Positions 1-6,348 are shown, counted from the first letter of the stretch. The stretch is 7,185 nucleotides of DNA from Gammaproteobacteria bacterium (GCA_003489145.1 DNJI01000082.1:1-7185), one strand, 5' to 3'. A program made the numbers and translations. Notes: generated by a model not told the origin, from the sequence alone.

Positions 1-148
1 TGCTGATTCAATGGATGAAGCGGTTAGTTTGGCAAGCAATATGTTAAATGATGGCGTGGTGGTGTTATCTCCCGCTTGTGCGAGTTTTGATATGTTTGAT
101 AATTTTGAAGACCGAGGTAGGGCGTTTAAACAAGCTATTGTTGGATAA
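1..148 (+). CDS. murD: UDP-N-acetylmuramoyl-L-alanine:D-glutamate ligase, C-terminal end (partial)
   Basis: This is the 3' end of a gene that enters from the left edge; the first full codon is at position 2, 48 codons remain, and the stop is TAA at 146-148. The visible piece contains LSPACASFDMFDNFEDRG, which closely matches the end of MurD (E. coli has LSPACASLDQFKNFEQRG), the substrate-binding end of the third Mur-ligase domain. MurD is a cytoplasmic enzyme that uses ATP to add D-glutamate to UDP-MurNAc-L-Ala in peptidoglycan precursor synthesis. In the usual dcw cluster it is followed by ftsW and murG. Here it instead runs into the oppositely oriented miaA and overlaps its last 14 bases. 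The ATP-binding domain lies outside the window and cannot be judged. The family call is firm for so short a piece. Confidence 0.9.
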   Translation, partial: ADSMDEAVSLASNMLNDGVVVLSPACASFDMFDNFEDRGRAFKQAIVG

Positions 149-1052
149 AGTTTACGACTGATTCGACGTCAATCGTTTCTAAAATCAATGCATCGGTTTC
201 ACTTTTTAACCAAGTACTTTGACGTTTGCATAATTGACGTGTGGCGATAATAGCTAGCTCAATCATCGTTTCTTGATTGATATCTCCGTTTAAATGTTGC
301 CAAGCCTGTCGGTAACCGACACAACGAATTGAAGGTAAATCTTCATGAAGATTTGGGTTTTGCTTAAGCTGCTCAACCTCAGATAAAAACCCCTCATCCA
401 TCATTGATAAAAAACGCTTCTCAATTCGTTGATGTAATTCACCGCGTGGTGGCATGAGAATAATTTTTTTAATTGGATAATCAATGCCTGGTTTTTTGTT
501 GCCTTGCAGATCACTTAGTGTTTTTCCACTTAAATCAAACACTTCTAGTGCACGTGTAACGCGTTGAGCGTCATTCGGATGAATCCTCTCTGCAGTTTTT
601 GGGTCAATTTTATTTAGGTCATCGTGTAATGCGGCAGATCCTTTTTCTTTTAACAATTGATTGTATTTATTTCTTGACTCAACTGTAGATTCTGGCAGGT
701 TAGACAAACCGTGCTCAAGTGCATTGAAGTAGAATGAAGTGCCGCCGACTAAAACAGGTGTTTCGTTATTTTCAAAAGCAGCTTGTATTTGTTGTTTGGC
801 GTCTTGAGAAAAATCATAAGCAGAATAAGATTGATCCGGTTCGCAAATATCGATCAAGTGGTGTGGGTAAGCTGTTAATGTATCCGTATCAGGCTTAGCG
901 GTACCAATATCCATACCTTTGTAAATAAGCGCAGAATCAACACTGATAATTCTCACTTTGAATTGTTGTGCTAACTGAATCGCCAGAGCGGTTTTTCCTG
1001 AGGCGGTAGGCCCCATTAAAAATACAACAGTGTTATTGGTTGATTGTGTCAT
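135..1052 (-). CDS. miaA: tRNA dimethylallyltransferase MiaA
   Basis: A 305-residue cytoplasmic enzyme that transfers a dimethylallyl group to N6 of A37 in tRNAs reading codons that start with U, giving i6A, which MiaB usually modifies further. Motifs in order: P-loop GPTASGKT (14-21); DSALIYKGMDIGTAKP (39-54), with the presumed catalytic Asp39; GGTSFYF (103-109), whose Thr105 aligns with the phosphate-contacting Thr; HPNDAQRVTRALEV (158-171); RCVGYRQAW (243-251); and the C-terminal TRQLCKRQSTWLK (271-283). Length is close to E. coli MiaA (316), so the gene looks complete. The ATG at 1052 puts the P-loop at the usual distance from the start; only a weak AAAG lies upstream. The gene diverges from the oxidoreductase gene across 78 bp and converges on murD. 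The common gammaproteobacterial partner hfq is not downstream. Confidence 0.97.
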   Translation of the reverse strand: MTQSTNNTVVFLMGPTASGKTALAIQLAQQFKVRIISVDSALIYKGMDIGTAKPDTDTLTAYPHHLIDICEPDQSYSAYDFSQDAKQQIQAAFENNETPVLVGGTSFYFNALEHGLSNLPESTVESRNKYNQLLKEKGSAALHDDLNKIDPKTAERIHPNDAQRVTRALEVFDLSGKTLSDLQGNKKPGIDYPIKKIILMPPRGELHQRIEKRFLSMMDEGFLSEVEQLKQNPNLHEDLPSIRCVGYRQAWQHLNGDINQETMIELAIIATRQLCKRQSTWLKSETDALILETIDVESVVNFIQQ

Positions 1053-1130
1053 AAAGGCTTTAAATTACTAAGCATTAAGGGATATAACCTACATTATAAT
1101 GTCAGCACTTAATTTATTAGATATAAACGC
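1053..1130. promoter_or_regulatory. Divergent promoter region between miaA and the oxidoreductase operon
   Basis: This is the only real intergenic spacer in the window and must hold the 5' signals of both flanking genes if each starts its own transcript. A perfect 12-bp palindrome, ACATTATAATGT (1091-1102), contains a consensus -10 TATAAT on the + strand (1095-1100) and a second TATAAT on the - strand (complement of 1093-1098). For the + strand this predicts an RNA start near 1107 and a leader of roughly 24 nt. No good -35 box sits 16-18 bp upstream on either strand: the + strand candidate is GCATTA at 1072-1077 (17-bp spacing), and the - strand candidate is about as weak. Neither gene has a strong Shine-Dalgarno here. 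The promoter call rests on the -10 alone. Confidence 0.4.
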
Positions 1131-2141
1131 ATGTTTACAATTGAAAATCAAGTCAGCGGTAAAGTTTTTAGAAGCGATGGCGATAGTGCTATTTTGGACG
1201 ATGCACTCATTCATGGTTTGAATTTCCCTTACGGCTGTCAAAAAGGCTTTTGTGGTAAATGTAAAGCCACGATTATTGAAGGCGAAGTGGGCTATGAGGG
1301 AGATATTCCTAATGGCATTACACCGGAAGAAGTAGCTGAAGGTATGGCGTTACTATGTCAATGTAGAGCTAAGTCTGACATCTCACTTGTGATCAATGAG
1401 CTAGATAGTGTTGCTGATATTGAAGTTAGGAACCTACCTTGTAAGGTAGAGAGTATTAAGCATTTAAACCACGATGTTACTCAAATTTTATTAAAAATTC
1501 CTGGTTCTGAATCATTGCAATATTTGGCCGGCCAATATGTTGATTTGATTCACCCTAATTTTGAACCTCGTGCGTTTTCAATTGCCAATGCACCAACAAA
1601 TTCTAGCCTGATTGAATTACACGTACGTCAAATAGAAAATGGCAAGTTTACCAATTTTGTCTTTAATGAATTAGAAGAGAAATCATTGCTTCGAATCGAA
1701 GGCCCTAAAGGAGATTTCTTCTTTAGAGAAGATAGTAAAAAACCGGTTATTTTAGTAGCGGGCGGTACGGGTTTAGGCCCTATTAAGTCGATTATTGAAC
1801 ATGCAATCGCCACCAAACTTAACCGACCAATTTATCTATATTGGGGTGTGAGAGACGAAGTTGATTTATATATGGATCTACCTGTTCAATGGGCTAATGA
1901 GTACGACCATATACATTTTGTACCTGTTTTATCTGAGCCAAATGATGCATGGCAAGGTAGAACAGGCTTTGTACATGAGAGCGTTTTGAGTGATTTTGAC
2001 GACCTTACTGGTTATGAAGTTTATGCTTGTGGCCCTCCAATGATGGTTAAAGCTGCTGCCAAAACCTTTGTTGAGCAAGGTATGATTAAAGATAACTTCT
2101 TTTCAGATGCCTTTGTCTTTGCCTTTACTGGAAAAAAATAA
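1131..2141 (+). CDS. Plant-type [2Fe-2S] ferredoxin / FAD / NAD(P)H oxidoreductase (CDP-6-deoxy-delta-3,4-glucoseen reductase-like)
   Basis: A 336-residue soluble electron-transfer protein in three modules. Residues 1-90 are a plant-type ferredoxin with cluster ligands Cys36, Cys41, Cys44 and Cys76 (CX4CX2CX31C). Residues about 100-200 form an FAD-binding barrel with R147-A-F-S150, a variant of RxYS. Residues about 205-325 are the NAD(P)-binding domain, with GGTGLGP (211-217) and the YACGPPMM signature (298-305). It ends in DNFFSDAFVFA, as usual in the AscD-like group. It should pass electrons from NAD(P)H via FAD and the [2Fe-2S] centre to an unidentified acceptor. Databases often name such proteins after ascorbate-sugar biosynthesis, or as oxygenase reductase components, but no deoxysugar or oxygenase gene is present, so the partner is unknown. 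It is first in a four-gene operon; its stop shares one base (TAATG) with bolA. Confidence 0.85.
   Translation: MFTIENQVSGKVFRSDGDSAILDDALIHGLNFPYGCQKGFCGKCKATIIEGEVGYEGDIPNGITPEEVAEGMALLCQCRAKSDISLVINELDSVADIEVRNLPCKVESIKHLNHDVTQILLKIPGSESLQYLAGQYVDLIHPNFEPRAFSIANAPTNSSLIELHVRQIENGKFTNFVFNELEEKSLLRIEGPKGDFFFREDSKKPVILVAGGTGLGPIKSIIEHAIATKLNRPIYLYWGVRDEVDLYMDLPVQWANEYDHIHFVPVLSEPNDAWQGRTGFVHESVLSDFDDLTGYEVYACGPPMMVKAAAKTFVEQGMIKDNFFSDAFVFAFTGKK
2130..2135 (+). promoter_or_regulatory. Ribosome binding site of bolA
   Basis: GGAAAA lies inside the last codons of the oxidoreductase gene, with the GGA core 8 nt before the bolA ATG. It supports the start at 2141, which overlaps the preceding stop by one base. 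It is one of the few recognisable Shine-Dalgarno sequences in this window. Confidence 0.5.
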
Positions 2142-2461
2142 TGAGCGATGTATTCCCATCAATGCAACAACATTTAACTGAACAACTAACAACAGCGCTT
2201 AATCCAACCTACCTTGAGGTAATTAACGAATCAGCTAATCACTCTGGCCCTGCAACTGAGTCACACTTTAAATTGGTAGTGGTGAGTAATTACTTTGTCG
2301 ACCTTAAATTAATCGATCGTCATCGTTTTATTAATCAATTATTTAAAGAAGAGTTGAGTCATATTCATGCTTTAGCAATGCATACTTATACGCCAGATGA
2401 ATGGCTAATGAAAAATGGTGCACCGGCTTCACCTCAATGTTCAAGCAAAACAAAACATTGA
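2141..2461 (+). CDS. bolA: BolA family protein (BolA1/E. coli BolA type)
   Basis: A 106-residue single-domain protein of the BolA family, cytoplasmic partners of monothiol glutaredoxins in [2Fe-2S] handling; E. coli BolA is also described as a DNA-binding regulator of cell shape. Visible hallmarks: LEVINESANHSGP (25-37), ESHFKLVVVS (40-49), the RHR of the helix-turn-helix-like segment (60-62), EELSHIHALAMHTYTPDEW (70-88) with the family-invariant His76, and the tail ASPQC (96-100), which parallels ASPPC in E. coli BolA. Length matches (E. coli 105). Residues 52-56 read FVDLK where relatives usually have F-x-G-K/E, so the turn glycine is missing. The gene starts at the oxidoreductase stop, and the next gene's reading frame begins inside its 3' end, so the three are almost certainly co-transcribed. 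Confidence 0.95.
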   Translation: MSDVFPSMQQHLTEQLTTALNPTYLEVINESANHSGPATESHFKLVVVSNYFVDLKLIDRHRFINQLFKEELSHIHALAMHTYTPDEWLMKNGAPASPQCSSKTKH

Positions 2462-4044
2462 TTAAACGATTTTTATATTTATCATTTTTCTTTCTTAGTG
2501 CTTGCACTTCACAAGAAAGTGTCAGTACATCACAAGAGAGCGTTAAACAAAATATAGCCAATGTTAACGCTAAGGCGATAACAAAGCCAGTTCAATCGGC
2601 ACAAGCTAAACCAGCTATTGTAGAAGCAGATTTATGGCAATACATTTCTAATCGTCATATATTAAGTGCACCCAATCAAAAGAAGTTGTTTTGGCATATT
2701 GACTGGTTTAAGAAAAATCCTGATTATTTAACACGCGTTACCAAGCGCGCTAAGCCGTACCTTTATTTAATAACGCAAGAAGTTGAAAAAGCCGGATTAC
2801 CGATTGAAATTGCCTTATTGCCTATTGTAGAATCGGCGTACTATCCATTTTCCTATTCACATGGCACTGCCTCAGGGCTTTGGCAGTTTATCCCTTCTAC
2901 TGGCAAACTTTACGGTTTAAAAGAAGACTGGTGGTATGACGGTAGGCGTGATGTATTGGCGTCAACCAAAGCGGCGGTTAAGTATCTAAAAAATCTAAGC
3001 AAACTCTTTAAGGGTGATTACTTATTGGCCATTGCTGCCTATAATTCTGGCCCTGGTCGCGTACAAAAAGCCATACGCAAAAATAAACGATTAGGTAAAA
3101 AGGCTGATTTTTGGCATCTAGATTTACCAGCTGAAACCAGGGGCTATGTGCCTAGACTATTAGCAGTTGCAGAATTAATCAAATACCCTGAACGCTATGG
3201 TCAAACTATTACACCAGTGGACAACAAGCCACAGTTGAAAATGGTAACACTGGATTCGCAATTCGATTTGGATACCATTGCACAGTGGGCGGATATTAGT
3301 TTAGATGATGTTTATACGCTTAATCCTGGATTGAAACGTTGGGCGACACCAAGCAATCCACCTTATGTTATTTTATTGCCAATCGATAAAGCTAAAATTT
3401 TTGAGAGAAATTTAAACAGTCATCCAAAAAATACTCGGGTCCGATGGCTCAGGCACAAAGTGACCTCTGGTGAGAGTCTTAGTTTTTTAGCGCATAAATT
3501 TAAAACCACATTAAGCCAGATTAAAAGTATTAATAAGATGGATAGTGATTTAATTAAAGTGGGTGATTATTTGATTGTGCCACTTGCACAGCGTGCTGAT
3601 AATGACTACGCGCTCTCTGAAAATGAGCGTGAAAAACGTCGGCTAAATTCTAAGAAAATAGGCGTTAAAATAATTCACACAGTGGCTAAAGGTGACAGCT
3701 TGTGGAAGGTTGCTAATCAATACAATGTTAAAATTAAAAGCCTTGTTAAATGGAACCACCTTGTCCATGACAAGCCTTTGTCTATTGGTAAAAAATTGGT
3801 TATATGGCAAACTAAAGTTACTAAAAATAAGGATTTATCCAAGATTACTAGCATAGGAATTGATATCAATAGAAAGGTGACTTACCGAGTGAAAAGTGGT
3901 GATAATCTGTCTACCATTGCTAGAAAATTTAAGGTGCGCGTTAAAGATCTTAAATTATGGAATCAATTAGACAGTGCAAAACCTTTACAAATAGGGCAAA
4001 AACTTAAAATTATTGTTAACGTTGTTAATTCTAAGATGAAATAA
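2437..4044 (+). CDS. mltD: Membrane-bound lytic murein transglycosylase D-like lipoprotein with three LysM repeats
   Basis: Cleaves the MurNAc-GlcNAc bond of peptidoglycan with 1,6-anhydro product formation; probably held on the inner face of the outer membrane. Numbered from the ATG at 2437 (535 aa): basic n-region, hydrophobic FLYLSFFFL (12-20), lipobox LSAC with lipidated Cys23, and Thr at +2 (no Asp inner-membrane retention signal). The SLT domain (about 105-230) shows the catalytic Glu132 in PIVESAY, GLWQFIPSTG (147-156) and AYNSGPGRV (201-209). An MltD-type linker (about 265-318) with LNPGLKRWATP follows, then LysM repeats at about 339-383, 413-457 and 482-526. The frame is open from an ATG at 2401, but that start would give a long n-region carrying a Cys; a TTG at 2458 would overlap the bolA stop by 4 bp (TTGA). 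None of the three has a good ribosome site, so coupling to bolA is likely. Confidence 0.92.
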   Translation: MFKQNKTLIKRFLYLSFFFLSACTSQESVSTSQESVKQNIANVNAKAITKPVQSAQAKPAIVEADLWQYISNRHILSAPNQKKLFWHIDWFKKNPDYLTRVTKRAKPYLYLITQEVEKAGLPIEIALLPIVESAYYPFSYSHGTASGLWQFIPSTGKLYGLKEDWWYDGRRDVLASTKAAVKYLKNLSKLFKGDYLLAIAAYNSGPGRVQKAIRKNKRLGKKADFWHLDLPAETRGYVPRLLAVAELIKYPERYGQTITPVDNKPQLKMVTLDSQFDLDTIAQWADISLDDVYTLNPGLKRWATPSNPPYVILLPIDKAKIFERNLNSHPKNTRVRWLRHKVTSGESLSFLAHKFKTTLSQIKSINKMDSDLIKVGDYLIVPLAQRADNDYALSENEREKRRLNSKKIGVKIIHTVAKGDSLWKVANQYNVKIKSLVKWNHLVHDKPLSIGKKLVIWQTKVTKNKDLSKITSIGIDINRKVTYRVKSGDNLSTIARKFKVRVKDLKLWNQLDSAKPLQIGQKLKIIVNVVNSKMK

Positions 4045-4048
4045 AACC

Positions 4049-4738
4049 ATGAATGCATTACCCATTAATAAAATATTTTTAGCCGGCTTTGCCTTTGCAC
4101 TGACGCATTGGAAAAAAATTATCGAGATTTCTATTTTTCCATTGATGATTTCCTTGCCATTCTTAATGATTGTGCCAGAGTTGTTGGGATTAATGGAACA
4201 GATGTTTAGTGGGGGTGAATTGCTGAATGTTCAATTGCCTGACAACATGATGATCTATCTTATCTTGTTTTTTTATGGCTATATTACGCTATCAATCAAC
4301 ATGTATCGTTTAGTGATGCTAGGCGAGCAATCAACCGGTGGCTTTATGCCAGTTCTAGATGTGAATAAAATTATTCGATTTATCGGTTTAACGCTTTTTG
4401 TTGGCCTAGTTACTGTTATTCCAGTGATGATTACCGGGATGCCTTTGTTGCAACTGATCGTGTATTTCTTAATTATTCCAATCACCCTAAATTTTGTTGG
4501 TATTGCGATTGATCAGCCCTCAAAATATAAATGGAATTTATCATTCACAACACACATGAATTTGTTTTTTTTGCAAGCAATTTTGCCTGCATTAGTCGGC
4601 ATGTTATTTGCTGCACTATCTAATATTGTTGGACTTGGGTCAATATTGGAGTGGGTGGCTAAGGTAGTAGTATTTTATTGGACACTAGTCACCTTAGCGT
4701 TATGTTATCAGTTGATTCAAACTAATAGCTCAGCGTAA
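4049..4738 (+). CDS. Unrecognised polytopic membrane protein, about six transmembrane helices
   Basis: A 229-residue inner-membrane protein that I cannot assign to a named function. Hydrophobic stretches lie at about 24-48, 67-91, 108-130, 133-153, 171-193 and 198-222. The N-terminus has a short basic stretch (WKK, 21-23). The most distinctive segment is NMYRLVMLGEQ (84-94) at the end of helix 2. It resembles an (H/Y)R-x-V-x-LGE motif that I associate with uncharacterised proteobacterial membrane proteins, but this is from memory. YKWNLSF (160-166) in the loop before helix 5 is another candidate motif. No signal peptide, enzyme motif or transporter signature was seen. The ATG is only 4 nt after the mltD stop with a poor ribosome site, so it is last in the oxidoreductase-bolA-mltD operon. 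Its 3' end overlaps ftsQ, on the other strand, by 17 bp. Open frame, hydrophobicity and operon position make it a real gene. Confidence 0.85.
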   Translation: MNALPINKIFLAGFAFALTHWKKIIEISIFPLMISLPFLMIVPELLGLMEQMFSGGELLNVQLPDNMMIYLILFFYGYITLSINMYRLVMLGEQSTGGFMPVLDVNKIIRFIGLTLFVGLVTVIPVMITGMPLLQLIVYFLIIPITLNFVGIAIDQPSKYKWNLSFTTHMNLFFLQAILPALVGMLFAALSNIVGLGSILEWVAKVVVFYWTLVTLALCYQLIQTNSSA

Positions 4739-5477
4739 AGCCTTTAGGGTAGCGCATATCAAATGTAATTTGGTTGATTTTTTTTGAAGGTTTTAATTTA
4801 GAATAGGCTTTTATAAAACGCTCTAATCGTTGCTCTTGTTGTTGATAGCCTAAAATCACTTTAACATTGGGCTCAAAGGTAAGTTGATCAATATCCGTTC
4901 TAGAGAAAGAGGTAATAATCATGTCTCCAGACAGTATTTGGTAATCTTGGTAATCTGTGTAGAGTTCAATAATCTTTGTTTGATTTGCTTCTGATCGTGC
5001 TAAAACTGCATCTGATGAGATGATTGTTTTTGGAATAAATAAGTCACCTGCACTTGATATATAACCTATACAATCAATCTTATTTTTAGTCTTGCAATTG
5101 GTGTTTTCCCAGCGCATGGCAATGTCTTGCGATTCAACATTGACTTGGATTGAATTCCAAAACAGGCGCTCAACATGTGCAGCACCTACCCAAGGCTCAG
5201 ATTCTAATATCTGTTTGATTTCGTGTAGATTGAGTTGGTACTTGTCTTGAATGAGTGGTTGTATCTTGTCTACTAAAACTGCTTGATCAATAGGCAAAAA
5301 TTCATCAATTTGCCAATGAACTTCTGCTTTTAAAAAAGCAGTCGGTTCAGATTCTAAAATACGCCAAGTAATAAAGGCCAGCATTGCAAAAAAAGGTAGA
5401 GCTTTGGCTATAGGGAGGAGTAATTTCCCAAGTGATTTTTTACGTTTATTGTATCGAGTGTTGCGTTTTCTAATCAT
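4722..5477 (-). CDS. ftsQ: Cell division protein FtsQ
   Basis: A 251-residue bitopic inner-membrane protein of the divisome that links FtsB/FtsL to the early division proteins. Order: a strongly basic cytoplasmic tail (RKRNTRYNKRKK, 3-14), one transmembrane helix (about 18-40), a periplasmic POTRA domain (about 48-118) with the family pattern I-x-x-I-L-E-S-E-PWVGAAHVER (87-104), then the beta domain starting at IAMRWEN (119-125) with SSAGDLFIP (141-149) and ending DMRYPKGFTLSY (240-251), comparable to the D-x-RYP-x-GF ending of other FtsQs. It is slightly shorter than E. coli FtsQ (276). Its ATG overlaps the ddl stop (ATGATTAG, 8 bp) and lacks a ribosome site of its own, which implies translational coupling. 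Oddity: two cysteines eight residues apart (128, 136) in the periplasmic part. ftsA and ftsZ, its usual downstream neighbours, are absent here. Confidence 0.94.
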   Translation of the reverse strand: MIRKRNTRYNKRKKSLGKLLLPIAKALPFFAMLAFITWRILESEPTAFLKAEVHWQIDEFLPIDQAVLVDKIQPLIQDKYQLNLHEIKQILESEPWVGAAHVERLFWNSIQVNVESQDIAMRWENTNCKTKNKIDCIGYISSAGDLFIPKTIISSDAVLARSEANQTKIIELYTDYQDYQILSGDMIITSFSRTDIDQLTFEPNVKVILGYQQQEQRLERFIKAYSKLKPSKKINQITFDMRYPKGFTLSY

Positions 5478-6348
5478 TGAGAATTGTTAAAACCAGTTCA
5501 TCAAAGCTTAATCCTATTGCTTTTGCGGCCATAGGCACCAAAGAGTGTGAGGTCATACCAGGCACAGTGTTGATTTCTAATAGGTAAGGTTTTTGATCTT
5601 TATCGAGAATAAAGTCAACCCGACCCCAGGTTTTGGCACCCATGATATTAAAAGCGTTTAGGGCAATAGATTGTAGTTGTTGCTCAAGTGTGTTTGGCAG
5701 GTCGCACGGGCATAAATATTGTGTTTCATCTGAATGATACTTAGATTCATAATCATAAAATCCATGGTCAGCAATAATTTGAATGACTGGTAGAGTTTTT
5801 TCACCCAGAATAGACACCGTATATTCCTCACCTTCAATCCATTGCTCAATCAATGCTTGGTCATCATATTGCCAAGCTAATGCAAGCGCTTTATCTAACT
5901 CCCTAGCATAGGTCACCTTACTAATACCGATACTAGAGCCTTCTAAAATTGGCTTTACTGCCCAAGGTAGTGGAAGATCATGGATGGGTGTAGGTTCACC
6001 TTTATTGGCTAAAACTGAGGATGCTAGCGGTAAATCGTGTTGAGCCCAGATGGCTTTTGTCGTGGCTTTATTCATGCATTGTTCAGAAGAGGTGGAATTG
6101 GTACCTGTATAAGCAATGTTACGCTGCTCTAATTGTTGCTGAATAGTGCCGTCTTCGCCACCACGACCGTGTAATACAATAAAAGCCTTGTCAAAAGATT
6201 GAGACCACAACTTATCAAGGTTGTCGCCTTGCCAATCGAACTTAAAGCATTCAATATTCTGATTTTTTAACGCTTGATAAACGGCTTCGCCACTGTTAAG
6301 TGAAACGGCACGTTCTGCGGAGTTACCACCCATAAGTACCGCAATCAT
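5470..6348 (-). CDS. ddl: D-alanine--D-alanine ligase (DdlB type)
   Basis: A 292-residue cytoplasmic ATP-grasp enzyme that joins two D-alanines for the MurF step of peptidoglycan precursor synthesis. Expected residues, with E. coli DdlB equivalents: Glu12 (E15) in GGNSAER, Lys94 (K97), Lys132 (K144), Ser138 (S150) in EGSSIG, Lys203-Tyr204 (K215-Y216) in SKYHSDETQY, Arg243 and Asp245 (R255, D257) in GRVD, Glu258 and Asn260 (E270, N272) in LEIN, and PGMTSHSLVPMAA (263-275). The Tyr in the lid fits a D-Ala-D-Ala rather than a D-Ala-D-Lac ligase. The usual SMDK reads CMNK here (Asn93). It is a little shorter than E. coli DdlB (306), mostly through a shorter stretch around residues 115-128. The start overlaps the murB stop as ATGA, with a good Shine-Dalgarno upstream; ftsQ overlaps its end. 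Confidence 0.97.
   Translation of the reverse strand: MIAVLMGGNSAERAVSLNSGEAVYQALKNQNIECFKFDWQGDNLDKLWSQSFDKAFIVLHGRGGEDGTIQQQLEQRNIAYTGTNSTSSEQCMNKATTKAIWAQHDLPLASSVLANKGEPTPIHDLPLPWAVKPILEGSSIGISKVTYARELDKALALAWQYDDQALIEQWIEGEEYTVSILGEKTLPVIQIIADHGFYDYESKYHSDETQYLCPCDLPNTLEQQLQSIALNAFNIMGAKTWGRVDFILDKDQKPYLLEINTVPGMTSHSLVPMAAKAIGLSFDELVLTILND

Noticed and set aside
307..321. Near-perfect inverted repeat TGTCGGT-A-ACCGACA within miaA.
   Set aside because: It falls exactly on the codons of the conserved CVGYRQ motif, has no T-run after it, and is explained by protein constraint.
441..477. CACC-GCGT-GGTG hairpin followed at a distance by a T-run, a possible + strand terminator for murD.
   Set aside because: The stem is only 4 bp, the T-run is not adjacent, and it is about 300 bp past the murD stop inside miaA.
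1628..1816. A 62-codon - strand open frame inside the oxidoreductase gene.
   Set aside because: It lies wholly within a well-supported gene on the other strand and its product shows no recognisable domain.
2343..2561. A 72-codon - strand open frame across the bolA/mltD junction.
   Set aside because: It is a shadow of the bolA end and the mltD signal peptide; its repeat-like LTLSC pattern is just the complement of the TSQESV duplication.
4658..4698. An 8-bp inverted repeat GCTAAGGT...ACCTTAGC close to the convergent junction, considered as a bidirectional terminator.
   Set aside because: The loop would be 25 nt, no T-run follows on either strand, and it is inside the membrane protein coding sequence.
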